Shown: positions 1 to 7,211 of the stretch, in pieces
Position numbering within the stretch: position 1 is the first letter of the stretch
How the letters are laid out: every line of letters begins with the position of its first letter
NCBI RefSeq assembly: GCF_016859125.1
Contig: NZ_CP069338.1
Coordinates: 1,240,001-1,304,000, forward strand
Direction: 5' to 3'
DNA from: Archangium violaceum
Lineage (GTDB): Bacteria; Myxococcota; Myxococcia; Myxococcales; Myxococcaceae
DNA: 64,000 nt
Position numbers and translations under genes: made by a program
Notes under the pieces: generated by a model
The model's database searches: none
What the model was told of the DNA's origin: nothing
What the model saw: the letters and a program-made list of their open reading frames with translations, nothing else

Positions 1-1
1 G

Positions 2-64
2 GGAGCCACGGGCCACTTCAGCTGTGACCGCTGGTACGCACTCGACCTGCGCTCGGCCGGGTAA
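2..64 (+). CDS. 3' end of a truncated upstream gene
   Basis: Frame 2 is open from the window edge to a TAA and reads 20 residues ending in CDRWYALDLRSAG. A terminator-like hairpin follows 20 nt after the stop, which supports this being the end of a real gene. The fragment is too short to name a family. It converges on the small lipoprotein gene that follows. Confidence 0.4.
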   Translation, partial: GATGHFSCDRWYALDLRSAG

Positions 65-83
65 CGGGACGGCGCGAAAGGGC

Positions 84-121
84 GCGGGAGCGGGCCCCAC
101 CACCGGAGCGCCCACTCCCGC
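84..121. terminator. hairpin between convergent gene ends
   Basis: GCGGGAGCGGGC and GCCCACTCCCGC form a 12-bp stem with one G-T wobble around a 14-nt loop. It lies between the end of the left-edge gene and the end of the lipoprotein gene on the other strand, so it could serve both. There is no U-tract, as is usual at this GC content. Confidence 0.5.
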
Positions 122-137
122 CGATGCGCGCCGGGGA

Positions 138-374
138 CTACTTGTCGGTCGCGTCCTCGATCTTGTCGCCAGCGTTCTCCGCGGCGTCCTCGGTCTTGTC
201 GGCGGCGTTCTCCGCGGCGTCATCGACCTTGTCGCCCGCATTCTCCGCGGCGTCCTCGGTCTTCTCCCCGGCACGCTCGATGTCCGACTCGGCGCTCTCA
301 CGGGTATTGCGGTGGCAGCCCACTCCCGTCAGCAGGGTCCCCAGCGCCACGGCCAGCAGTGCCTTCTTCGTCAT
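138..374 (-). CDS. small lipoprotein with 11-residue amphipathic repeats (LEA-like)
   Basis: This 78-residue protein opens with a lipoprotein signal (hydrophobic core, then the lipobox LTGVGC with Cys20), so it should be exported and lipid-anchored. The rest is a string of near-identical 11-residue units of the type EDAAENAGDK(T/V), rich in Ala, Glu, Asp and Lys. Such spacing gives one-sided charged helices, as in LEA proteins and similar stress proteins. The start is fixed by AGGAGA seven nt upstream. A two-part promoter element shared with two neighbouring genes lies about 60 nt upstream, which suggests a common stress-type regulon. No enzyme domain is visible; function is inferred only from repeat type. 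Confidence 0.8.
   Translation of the reverse strand: MTKKALLAVALGTLLTGVGCHRNTRESAESDIERAGEKTEDAAENAGDKVDDAAENAADKTEDAAENAGDKIEDATDK
151..282 (-). repeat. 33-bp tandem repeat inside the lipoprotein gene
   Basis: Units begin at 151, 184, 217 and 250, each starting GCGTC(C/A)TCG and ending TTCTCCGCG; the fourth is partial and diverged. The 33-bp period keeps the frame and encodes the 11-residue protein repeat. Copy number could vary between strains by slippage. Confidence 0.85.
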
Positions 375-431
375 GCGTTTCTCCTCTTGTGTGGCCCCGG
401 CGTTCCGTCCGCGGGGCCGTTTCACTCCGGG

Positions 432-465
432 GGAAGGTAGGAACGCTTTGCGCGCTGCAAAGGGC
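432..465 (-). promoter_or_regulatory. shared two-part promoter element, copy 1
   Basis: Read on the minus strand: GCCCTTT, 13 nt, then CGTTCCTACCTTCC. The same arrangement with the same 13-nt spacing occurs at 736-769 and 3805-3838, always upstream of a minus-strand gene. The spacing resembles ECF-sigma promoters, but the boxes do not match one I can name. The start codon of the lipoprotein gene lies about 57 nt downstream. Confidence 0.55.
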
Positions 466-502
466 TCACGGGAAGAATTCGTGCCACGGGCATGGCGAAC
501 CC

Positions 503-718
503 TCAGCGCTTCTGGCGGGAATTGCCCACTTTCGCCACACGGCGGGCCACGGGCTTCTTCGCTCTCCGCGCCGCCTTCTTCGCCCGGGTCGCCGCGACCT
601 TCCGACGCGAGAGCACCGCTCCGGCATCCGTGGGCGAGCCGACGTCCGGTTTGGCCGGACCCGAGACATCCAACGTGCCCGCGACGACCCCCGACGGCTG
701 ATTCGTGACCTTCGTCAT
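503..718 (-). CDS. small basic protein with histone H1-like tail
   Basis: This 71-residue protein has an uncharged, Gly/Pro/Thr-containing first half and a C-terminal half made of Ala, Lys and Arg (RRKVAATRAKKAARRAKK and similar). Tails of this kind bind DNA or RNA nonspecifically in bacterial histone H1-like proteins. The start is supported by GGAGG six nt upstream, and the shared promoter element ends only about 17 nt upstream, implying a very short leader. The protein is much shorter than typical HU-H1 fusions and has no HU fold, so nucleoid binding is an inference from composition alone. Confidence 0.7.
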   Translation of the reverse strand: MTKVTNQPSGVVAGTLDVSGPAKPDVGSPTDAGAVLSRRKVAATRAKKAARRAKKPVARRVAKVGNSRQKR

Positions 719-735
719 GTGCAACCTCCGTCCCC

Positions 736-769
736 GGAAGGTAGGGACGAAGCCGCGCACGTGAAGCGG
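736..769 (-). promoter_or_regulatory. shared two-part promoter element, copy 2
   Basis: Minus strand: CCGCTTC, 13 nt, CGTCCCTACCTTCC. The second box is identical to that of copy 3 over 14 bases. It sits directly in front of the ribosome-binding site of the basic-protein gene, so transcription would have to start within or just after this box. Confidence 0.6.
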
Positions 770-786
770 CTGCCTCGCGCGGCGGG

Positions 787-1353
787 TCAGGACGGGCTCG
801 GCGCGCCTCGCGCACGGCGGCAGAGCGCGGACGCCGCCAGGAAGCCGTAGCTGAAGCCCTTGCGGAAGAGTTTCGTGTAGACCCAGCCCACCCCGGGAAC
901 GGCGGCGATCATGTCGCCCAAGCTCCACATCTCCTCGTGCGCATGGATGAGCGGCTTGAAGTCCCCTCCGGGCGAAGCAGGCGCCAGCAGGGTGAAGTCG
1001 TAGACGAGGATGGTCCTGAGCGGATAGGTGTACAGCCAGCTGAACTGCCTCAGGTTCATCACCCCGTCGACGATCGCGCGGCCCTTGAGGCCGCCCTCCT
1101 CCAGCTGGACGTTGAGCTGGGTGATGTCGAAGTCGAACGAGAACATGCAGTGGAAGCCCGCCGCTCCGCGCCGGTAGATCTCACGGCCGGCCCCGCGCTG
1201 CCAGGGGTCGGTGAAGGTGATGTCCTCCGCCAGGAAGGGGAGGACCTCCTCATCCAGGACATCGGCGGGAACGCGCGTGTCATAAAGCAGCTCGGTGATC
1301 CGCCGGAAACGCTCCTCCAGCGATTGAATCAGTGTCCGCTCGACTCTGCGCAT
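787..1353 (-). CDS. NTF2/SnoaL-like protein
   Basis: The 188-residue product looks like an alpha+beta cone (NTF2/SnoaL-like) protein: an N-terminal helix (ERTLIQSLEERFRRITELLY), the early FLAEDITFTDPWQ segment typical of the family, then alternating strands with many aromatic residues. Such domains bind small hydrophobic ligands or act as simple isomerases or hydrolases; the substrate cannot be read from sequence. No signal peptide is seen. The chosen ATG follows GGGGAGG closely. A weaker relative of the shared promoter (GATGCCTACC box) lies about 60 nt upstream. The fold assignment is moderate and the function unknown. Confidence 0.65.
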   Translation of the reverse strand: MRRVERTLIQSLEERFRRITELLYDTRVPADVLDEEVLPFLAEDITFTDPWQRGAGREIYRRGAAGFHCMFSFDFDITQLNVQLEEGGLKGRAIVDGVMNLRQFSWLYTYPLRTILVYDFTLLAPASPGGDFKPLIHAHEEMWSLGDMIAAVPGVGWVYTKLFRKGFSYGFLAASALCRRARGAPSPS

Positions 1354-1410
1354 AGGCCTCCCCTGCCCTCCCCCCTGAATCGATGTCGCCCCTCCCTCGA
1401 GGCGAACACA

Positions 1411-1442
1411 GGGTAGGCATCGTGCTCCCTCCTCGAAAGGCC
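1411..1442 (-). promoter_or_regulatory. possible fourth, diverged copy of the shared promoter element
   Basis: Minus strand: CCTTTC, 12 nt, CGATGCCTACCCTG. The CCTACC core and its 17-nt distance from the upstream CTTTC agree with copies 1-3, but the middle of the second box differs. It would serve the NTF2-like gene. Confidence 0.3.
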
Positions 1443-1564
1443 AGGCGAAGGCGGCTCGGGCATGGGAGCTGGCGCCTGACGGCCTGCCGGCCCGGCGGTG
1501 CGGCAGCGCCCGGCAGCCACCCCCATCCCGCATCCCCATCTTCTCCCGGAAAGGGAGGTGCCCG

Positions 1565-1801
1565 ATGGCACAGGACCAGGACAGGGAGAAGCTGCATTCC
1601 GACGAGGACAAGGAGAAGCTGTATCCGAAGGTGGACTCGGGAGACGTCTCGGGTCAGGGCCGGGAGCGGCGGCCGGACGAGGAGTACCCCAAGCAGCGCA
1701 ACGCGGGCGAGTTCGGCACCCACGGCGGCCCCAACAAGCCCGGGAAGGAAGACAAGAGGCAGATCCATGCCCCCGGCAGCTCCAAGGCGGGCTCCCAGTA
1801 G
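1565..1801 (+). CDS. small hydrophilic protein of unknown function
   Basis: This 78-residue protein is almost free of hydrophobic residues and dominated by Lys, Asp, Glu, Gly and Pro, so it is probably disordered. It has no signal peptide and no recognisable domain. GGGAGGTG five nt upstream supports the ATG. Its last 35 bases overlap the likely start of the endonuclease III gene in another frame, so the two are probably translated together. Composition resembles small stress-induced hydrophilins, but that is a guess. Confidence 0.65.
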   Translation: MAQDQDREKLHSDEDKEKLYPKVDSGDVSGQGRERRPDEEYPKQRNAGEFGTHGGPNKPGKEDKRQIHAPGSSKAGSQ

Positions 1802-2531
1802 TCGGCGGGCCCCGGCGAGCCTCAGCGGACGCACGGTCCGCGAGGCTCCCGAGGTCCCTCCCCGCGCGGACAAGGCCCCCTTCGACCTCGAGGAGGTGCT
1901 GGCACGGGTGCGCGAGTCCATCCGGGGTTTCGCGGACGCCGCCATGTTCGAGCTGGCGGCGCGCGGCCACGCGAGCCTCTTCGAGCAGCTCGTGGGCTGC
2001 ATCCTGTCCATCCGCACGCGGGACGAGGTGTCGTTGCCGGTGGCCCTCCGGCTGCTCTCCCAGGCCCGCACGCCCGAGGCGCTGCGCCACCTGGGGCCGG
2101 AGCGCATCCACGCCCTCATCCGCCCGGTGACGTTCCCCGAGCCAAAGGCGCAGACGCTCCACGCCATCGCGGTGCGGACGGTGGAGGAGTTCGGTGGCGA
2201 GCTGCCGTGCGACGCCGAGGTGCTCCAGTCCTTCAAGGGCGTGGGGCCCAAGTGCGCGCACCTGGCGCTGGGGATTGCCTGCGGGCAGGCACGCATCAGC
2301 GTGGACATCCACGTGCACCGGGTGACGAATCGCTGGGGCTACGTGCGAGCACGCACTCCCGAGCAGACCCTGGCCGCGCTGGAGGAGAAGCTGCCCCGGG
2401 CGCACTGGGTGGAGCTCAACCGGCTGCTGGTGCCCTTCGGCAAGCACGTGTGCACGGGCACGCAGCCCCGGTGCTCCACGTGCCCGGTGCTGTCCATGTG
2501 CCAGCAGGTGGGCGTCCGTCAGCCGCGCTGA
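1767..2531 (+). CDS. nth: endonuclease III-like DNA glycosylase/AP lyase
   Basis: The enzyme removes oxidised pyrimidines from DNA and cuts at abasic sites in base-excision repair. The helix-hairpin-helix (LQSFKGVGPKCA) holds the catalytic Lys162, and SVDIHVHRV holds the catalytic Asp180. The C-terminal [4Fe-4S] loop is complete, with Cys229, 236, 239 and 245 in the classic Cx6Cx2Cx5C spacing. At 254 residues it is longer than the E. coli enzyme (211) because of a Pro/Arg/Ala-rich N-terminal extension of about 38 residues. That extension, and so the exact start, is uncertain; the ATG used overlaps the preceding small gene. Confidence 0.9.
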   Translation: MPPAAPRRAPSSRRAPASLSGRTVREAPEVPPRADKAPFDLEEVLARVRESIRGFADAAMFELAARGHASLFEQLVGCILSIRTRDEVSLPVALRLLSQARTPEALRHLGPERIHALIRPVTFPEPKAQTLHAIAVRTVEEFGGELPCDAEVLQSFKGVGPKCAHLALGIACGQARISVDIHVHRVTNRWGYVRARTPEQTLAALEEKLPRAHWVELNRLLVPFGKHVCTGTQPRCSTCPVLSMCQQVGVRQPR

Positions 2532-2543
2532 GCCGCGCCGGGT

Positions 2544-3797
2544 TCAGCGGTCCACGGCGAGGATCTGCGTCACCTGCCGCGCGAAGCGCCGCCACGGGTT
2601 GGTGCGCCCCCCGCGCGCGAGCGTCATCTCCTTCGAGTGCTCCAGGTCCCTCGCCCAGCACGTCTCGAGCTGGGAGGCCAGGTGCCGGTCCGCCACCACC
2701 AACGAGCCCTCGCGCATGCGGTGCAGCGACAGCGCGTCCAGGTTGGTGGAGCCCACCACGCTCAGCCAGTCATCCACGAGCACCGTCTTCGAATGCATCA
2801 TCGAGGGCTGGTACTCCCAGATGCGCACCCCACCCTTCAGCAGCTTCTCGTAGGTGGCGCGCTGCGAGGCGCGGACGATGCGCCAGTCATGCACGGGCCC
2901 CGCCGCGAGCACCCGCACATCCACGCCCTGCTTCCGCTTCTCCATCAACTGCTCGAGGATGGCGTTGGGCGGAGTGAAGTAGGCGTTGGCGATCCACAGG
3001 CGCTCTCGCGCCTCGGCGAACACCATGCGCAGCATGCGCTCGGCGTCGGAGATGCCGGAAGCCCCGATGCTCTCCACGAAGCCGGCGTGCGCATCCCCCA
3101 TGGGCTCCATTTCCGGAAAGCAGCTCTCCGGAAGCAGCGCTCCACCACACTCCTGCCAGGCCCGCGCGAAGGTGAGCTGCATCTCGCGCACCGTGGGGCC
3201 CTCCACGCGCACGTGGGTGTCGCGCCACTCCTCGGGGCTGTCTCCCTGGCCCTGCCACGACTTCCAGATACCGAAGCCTCCGGTGAAGCCCCGCTTCCCG
3301 TCGATGATGACCAGCTTGTGGTGCGTGCGCCCGAACAGCCGCCCGAGCCACCTGCCCGACAGCGGCCGGAAGTAGTGCACCTCGATGCCCCCGTCGCGCA
3401 GCCGCTGCTCCACCTGCGGATCGAAGTCGTGCTCGCCGCGGACCTCCTCACTGCCCACGGGGTCCACGATGACGCGGCAGGCGACTCCCGCGCGGGCGCG
3501 CTCGCACAGCGCCTCCACGAGCCGGTTGGAGGGCTCGCTGGGCCGCCAGATGAAGACGAGGATGTGGATGGACTCGGTGGCCTGGCGGATGGCGCGGCAC
3601 AGCTCGTCGAAGACGGCTCCGTTCTCGACGAGCTCCACCCGGTGGCCCGGCTCGAGCTTCACGCGGGTGGACTGGTAGAGCGCATGGCAGAAGGCCCCGA
3701 ACCCGGGCGGCAATCCCATGGGCCCCCGCATCTCATGCTGGCGGTTGAGCTCGTCTGGCCCCTCCCACCCGTGAGTGACCGTCGGTGGTGACTCCAT
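2544..3797 (-). CDS. phospholipase D-superfamily cardiolipin synthase (ClsB-like)
   Basis: The 417-residue protein carries two HKD active sites: HHKLVIIDGKRGFTGG in the first half and MHSKTVLVDDWLSVVGSTN in the second. Two HKD motifs in one chain without N-terminal membrane helices match the ClsB type of cardiolipin synthase, which joins phosphatidyl groups to phosphatidylglycerol at the inner membrane. The start is uncertain: the ATG used has no Shine-Dalgarno sequence and lies only about 8 nt from the shared promoter box, so ATGs about 22 or 26 codons inside are possible. Sharing that promoter with the lipoprotein and the basic protein suggests a role in envelope stress. It ends 12 nt from the end of nth, tail to tail. 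Confidence 0.88.
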   Translation of the reverse strand: MESPPTVTHGWEGPDELNRQHEMRGPMGLPPGFGAFCHALYQSTRVKLEPGHRVELVENGAVFDELCRAIRQATESIHILVFIWRPSEPSNRLVEALCERARAGVACRVIVDPVGSEEVRGEHDFDPQVEQRLRDGGIEVHYFRPLSGRWLGRLFGRTHHKLVIIDGKRGFTGGFGIWKSWQGQGDSPEEWRDTHVRVEGPTVREMQLTFARAWQECGGALLPESCFPEMEPMGDAHAGFVESIGASGISDAERMLRMVFAEARERLWIANAYFTPPNAILEQLMEKRKQGVDVRVLAAGPVHDWRIVRASQRATYEKLLKGGVRIWEYQPSMMHSKTVLVDDWLSVVGSTNLDALSLHRMREGSLVVADRHLASQLETCWARDLEHSKEMTLARGGRTNPWRRFARQVTQILAVDR

Positions 3798-3804
3798 GAA
3801 CGTG

Positions 3805-3838
3805 GGAAGGTAGGGACGCGGCGCGCCCGGAGAAGCCC
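3805..3838 (-). promoter_or_regulatory. shared two-part promoter element, copy 3
   Basis: Minus strand: GGGCTTC, 13 nt, CGTCCCTACCTTCC. It matches copy 2 over the full 14-base second box. It precedes the cardiolipin synthase gene, about 3 kb from the other two copies, with genes on both strands between. Confidence 0.6.
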
Positions 3839-3916
3839 TCGCGAGCTCCGGGCCCGCCTGCCTGCCTCCTCCACTATGATGTACGTAAGACCCCCTACCG
3901 TCCCCCACCCCCAGGC

Positions 3917-4546
3917 CTACTGAACGGAGGAGGGGGCGCGGAACACCTCTCCGTACTGCCCCTCCAGGACGAGGCTCGCGTCGTCCTTGGGAGACACCCG
4001 CAGCGAGGCCCGGGGCTGCCCCTTGCGATCCACGAGCAGCAACCCGGGCGCGCCGTGCTCGTCGGCGCCGAGGATGGCCCGGGGGCGCCCGTCCTCGTCC
4101 GCGAGCTCCAGGCGCGAGGAGCCGTCCGTCATGAGCGACACGGAGAAGAACTCGGTGCCTCCGTTCTTCCCCAGCGCCAGACGCGGGGCCTCGTCCGAGT
4201 ACACGGTGAGCTCGGCGAGCATGGCGCCCTCCGCGGTGGCGAAGCGGAGCCGGGGCGAGCCGCTGTTGTCCACGCCCAACAGGGCCCGGGGCCGGCCCTC
4301 GGTATCGTGCAGCACCAGGCCGCCCTCACCCTCCTCCTTCGCGGAGAGCGTGGCGCGGGTGCGGCCCTGCGCGTCACGCAGGGTCAACCGCGAGGCCACC
4401 AGCTCCCCACCCTCCACGGGCCACCTCGGGCGCAGCGCGGCCACCCCCATCCCCAGCGCCCCGAGCGCGAGTGCGACGAAGGTGACGGACTGCAGGCGGC
4501 GGCAACGGCGCTCCAACTGCTCCAGGCGCGAGTCCAGGCTCTCCAT
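3917..4546 (-). CDS. membrane-anchored beta-repeat protein
   Basis: The 209-residue product has a short N-terminal coiled coil (ESLDSRLEQLERRCRRLQ), one transmembrane helix (about residues 20-40) and then four to five repeats of the pattern L-x-D-x-x-G-R-P-R-A-x-L-G followed by a short strand pair. The repeat resembles hydrophilic beta-arches in surface proteins. A GGAGGT eight nt upstream fixes the start. With one helix and a positively charged N-terminal side, the repeats should lie outside the inner membrane. I do not recognise a named family. Confidence 0.75.
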   Translation of the reverse strand: MESLDSRLEQLERRCRRLQSVTFVALALGALGMGVAALRPRWPVEGGELVASRLTLRDAQGRTRATLSAKEEGEGGLVLHDTEGRPRALLGVDNSGSPRLRFATAEGAMLAELTVYSDEAPRLALGKNGGTEFFSVSLMTDGSSRLELADEDGRPRAILGADEHGAPGLLLVDRKGQPRASLRVSPKDDASLVLEGQYGEVFRAPSSVQ

Positions 4547-4677
4547 CCTGTCGAGACCTCCTGTCCGGGCCCATCGGCCGGCACCGGGTGCCCCGAGGCT
4601 ACCCGAGCCCGGCGCCCCGAGGCGCACACCGTGACGAACCGTGGAATTTCAAATGAGCTGATAAAATCCAGGGAGGC

Positions 4678-4707
4678 TTGACAGACCCGGCATCCTTGCT
4701 GTTCAAT
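4678..4707 (+). promoter_or_regulatory. sigma-70-type promoter for the GAF gene
   Basis: A perfect TTGACA is followed after 18 nt by TTCAAT (4 of 6 matches to TATAAT). It lies in an unusually AT-rich patch and points at the GAF protein gene, leaving a leader of about 75 nt. Confidence 0.45.
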
Positions 4708-4787
4708 GAGACCAAGATTGGCCAGGAAGACGGCCCAGACGGGTTTTCCGGTTTGATGCTGGGTTCACCCTCGGCACGGAGGATGCG

Positions 4788-5375
4788 ATGTCGGTCGAAG
4801 CATTCGCGAAGGTCACCGAGGCCTCGAAGCTGCTGGTGGAGAAGGGGTTCTCGGGTCAGGCGGTGATGGCGGCCATCGAGCTGGTGGGACGCGCGATCGG
4901 GGTGGACCGGGCGGTGGTCTACGAGAACAGCACCGCGACGATGCCGGGCAAGCGGCTGGCGCCGCTGAGGCACGCGTGGGGCTCGGCGCCCATGACGCCG
5001 CTGCTGCAGACGTTCCCGCTGAAGGATCAGATGGCGGGCTGGGTGGAGGTGCTCTCGCGCGGACAGCCGGTCTGGGAGCTCGTGCGCAACATCCAGGGTC
5101 CGCTGCAGGTGAACCTGGAGGCGCAGGGCGTGCAGTCGGTGCTGCTGAGCCCCATCAACGTGGGCAACATCAACGGCCAGTGGTGGGGCTTCCTGCGGCT
5201 GGACGACTGCCAGAAGGAGCGCCGCTGGTCCTCGGATGAGCTGACCATCGTCCGGACGCTGTCGCGCTCGCTGTCGAACGCGCTGCGCCAGGACATGCGG
5301 CGCGAGACGCTGGCACAGACGCGCCAGGAGCTGGAAGCGATGATGCTGCGCTGCGCGGCGACGGGCACGCGCTGA
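4788..5375 (+). CDS. stand-alone GAF domain protein
   Basis: The 195 residues form essentially one GAF domain. Typical parts are the helix with the ...AIELVGRAIGVDRAVVYE strand, the central QSVLLSPINVGNINGQWWGF core and the closing amphipathic helix that often dimerises. GAF domains bind small ligands such as cyclic nucleotides or haem; the ligand here is unknown. No output domain is attached, so it should work through a partner. GGAGG upstream supports the ATG. It converges on the single-TM protein gene with a 15-nt gap. Confidence 0.82.
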   Translation: MSVEAFAKVTEASKLLVEKGFSGQAVMAAIELVGRAIGVDRAVVYENSTATMPGKRLAPLRHAWGSAPMTPLLQTFPLKDQMAGWVEVLSRGQPVWELVRNIQGPLQVNLEAQGVQSVLLSPINVGNINGQWWGFLRLDDCQKERRWSSDELTIVRTLSRSLSNALRQDMRRETLAQTRQELEAMMLRCAATGTR

Positions 5376-5390
5376 GCCGCGCCCCGGGGC

Positions 5391-5639
5391 TCACCGGCGA
5401 TCGCGTTGCAGATCGGCCAGGACGCGGCGGAGGTACCAGACCTCCGTCTTCCCGGGGTAGCGCTCCTGGAGGCGCGCGAGGTGACGCGCGAGGGACTCCT
5501 CGGCCTGGGCCCGAGGTGGAGGGACACTGCGGAAGTACTGCTCGCGCAGGCGGCTGACCTCGTTGCCACCCACGACCCAGAAGATGAGCCCGAGCAGCAC
5601 CACCACGCCGAGCACCACGAAGACGACGGTCCAATTCAC
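5391..5639 (-). CDS. small single-TM protein downstream of the retron
   Basis: This 82-residue protein starts with a strongly hydrophobic helix (residues about 4-24, VVFVVLGVVVLLGLIFWVV) followed by a charged cytoplasmic-type tail with heptad-like Leu spacing. The start is GTG, 27 nt after the reverse transcriptase stop, so it is probably cotranscribed with the retron. Some known retrons use small membrane proteins as toxic effectors; whether this one does is speculation. It could equally be an ordinary membrane protein of unknown role. No homologue is recognised. Confidence 0.65.
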   Translation of the reverse strand: MNWTVVFVVLGVVVLLGLIFWVVGGNEVSRLREQYFRSVPPPRAQAEESLARHLARLQERYPGKTEVWYLRRVLADLQRDRR

Positions 5640-5666
5640 GCGCGCGAACCTACCGCGAGTCCCCGC

Positions 5667-7184
5667 TCAGAACAGCTTCCACCACTTCTTCTTCGGGGGC
5701 TCGGGAGGCTTCCGCTCGCTCTCCGGGCGGCTCACGGGTTCCACGGGAGGCGCCGCGGGAGCAGGAGGGGCCACGGGCGCCCGTCCGTAACGCGCCTCGA
5801 GCGCCCGGGCCTTCCGCTGGAGCGCCCCGCCCTTCACCGGATCCACCATGGCCACGTAGTGGGCGTAGCCCACGGCGGAGGCGATGACATCCCCGCCACG
5901 GCCCCACGTCTTGCCCTCGGGCCCGCTCTTCTCGAGCTGGTGCAGCAGGGCGCGGAAGCGCTTGAGCGTCTCGCGATCCACGCCGGGCTTGTCGTTGACG
6001 ACGATGCCCGTCACCTCCTGCTGCCGGCCCCGGCGCAGGACGCGCGTCTTCTCGGGGTGCGGAGTGAAGTCCTCCTGACGCACCAGCCAGCGCACGAAGC
6101 GCAGCAGCTCGCCCGCGTCGTGCGGTCCCGGCCCGTGGGCGGAGAACGTGAGGTCATCCGCGTAGCGCGTGTAGACGAAACCCAGCTTGCGCGCCGCGCC
6201 CGACAGGCGCCGATCCAACCGCCGGCAGAGGATGTTCGTCAGCGCGGGTGAAGTGGGCGCGCCCTGGGGCAGCCGCCGCTCGCCCTGGGCGACGTAGTAG
6301 CGCCGCCCGTCCAGCTCCACTTCCTCCACGTCCGGCTCGGTGCACAGCAGCGCCAGCACCGTGGCGGTGGCCTCGCTGTAGCCCAGCCGCACGAAGACGC
6401 CCTTCACCCGCGGGTACAGCACCGAGGGGAAGAAGTCCTTCAAGTCCAGGTTCACCACCACGCCCGCGCCCACGTGCGGCCGGGCATTCGTGACGATGGA
6501 GCGCCCCGCGCGGAAGCCGTGGGCCGCCTCGTGCACGGGCACCTTCTCCAGGATGTTCTCCAACACCCACGCCTGCGCGGCCTTCAGGCGCGGCAGGGGC
6601 GCGGAGATGAGCCGGGTGCCGCCCGTCTTCTTGGGCAGCAGGAAGCGCACGTAGTTGCTCGAGGTGGACACCGTACGCGCGAAGCACAACGCCCGGAGCT
6701 TCCCCACGCTCAGCCCCAACGCCTGCGCCAGCGCCTCCGGCGCCGCCAGCACCGGGAGCCCCTGGCGCGTGAGCTTCGCCTCATCCGTGACGCGCTCGCT
6801 CAGGCCCTCGGACACACCCCGGCCCAGGAAGAGCAGCTCCTTCGCCTTGCGCTCCTTCCAGGCCTGGGCCCGCGCCTGCCGCTCGCGCTCGCGCCGCTCC
6901 TTCGTCTCCTGCTGCTTGCGCCGGCTCTCCTCCAGCCGCCGCTTGCGCAGCTCGCGCTTCATCGCCTCCAGGTTGCCCAGCCGGCTCCGCTCGGTGGCGA
7001 GCGCGCGGATCTGCCCCCGCAGCTCGTTGCGCCGGTGCACCACGTCCGCCGGGTCCCCGGGAATGCCCGTGCGCGCCGGCCAGAAGCCCAGGCGCACCAT
7101 CTCCTCGAGGATGACCTCTTCCCGGGAGCTGGCGCGGATGCGGTCGTACAGCTCCTGTCGGTTACGGGGGGGCTGGGAGGACAT
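5667..7184 (-). CDS. retron reverse transcriptase (Mx162/Sa163-like)
   Basis: This is an RNA-directed DNA polymerase that makes msDNA from the adjacent ncRNA. Catalytic aspartates are Asp247 (NLDLKDFF) and the YADD box at 341-344. Both retron-specific signatures are present: NAxxH at 233-237 and VTG at 391-393, and QGAPTSP at 307-313 is intact. No maturase or endonuclease domain follows, which excludes a group II intron. An N-terminal extension of about 150 residues, rich in Arg, Lys and Glu and predicted coiled coil at 55-115, matches the long N-termini of myxobacterial Mx162-type enzymes. The Pro-rich C-terminal tail ends in KKKWWKLF. Base composition equals its neighbours, arguing for long residence rather than recent transfer. 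Confidence 0.95.
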   Translation of the reverse strand: MSSQPPRNRQELYDRIRASSREEVILEEMVRLGFWPARTGIPGDPADVVHRRNELRGQIRALATERSRLGNLEAMKRELRKRRLEESRRKQQETKERRERERQARAQAWKERKAKELLFLGRGVSEGLSERVTDEAKLTRQGLPVLAAPEALAQALGLSVGKLRALCFARTVSTSSNYVRFLLPKKTGGTRLISAPLPRLKAAQAWVLENILEKVPVHEAAHGFRAGRSIVTNARPHVGAGVVVNLDLKDFFPSVLYPRVKGVFVRLGYSEATATVLALLCTEPDVEEVELDGRRYYVAQGERRLPQGAPTSPALTNILCRRLDRRLSGAARKLGFVYTRYADDLTFSAHGPGPHDAGELLRFVRWLVRQEDFTPHPEKTRVLRRGRQQEVTGIVVNDKPGVDRETLKRFRALLHQLEKSGPEGKTWGRGGDVIASAVGYAHYVAMVDPVKGGALQRKARALEARYGRAPVAPPAPAAPPVEPVSRPESERKPPEPPKKKWWKLF

Positions 7185-7211
7185 GGTGACTCAGGGAGAG
7201 AGGGAGGGTCC

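Noticed and set aside
5667-7184. Group II intron maturase instead of a retron enzyme
   Set aside because: There is no maturase or HNH region, while NAxxH, VTG and an adjacent msr-msd RNA are all present.
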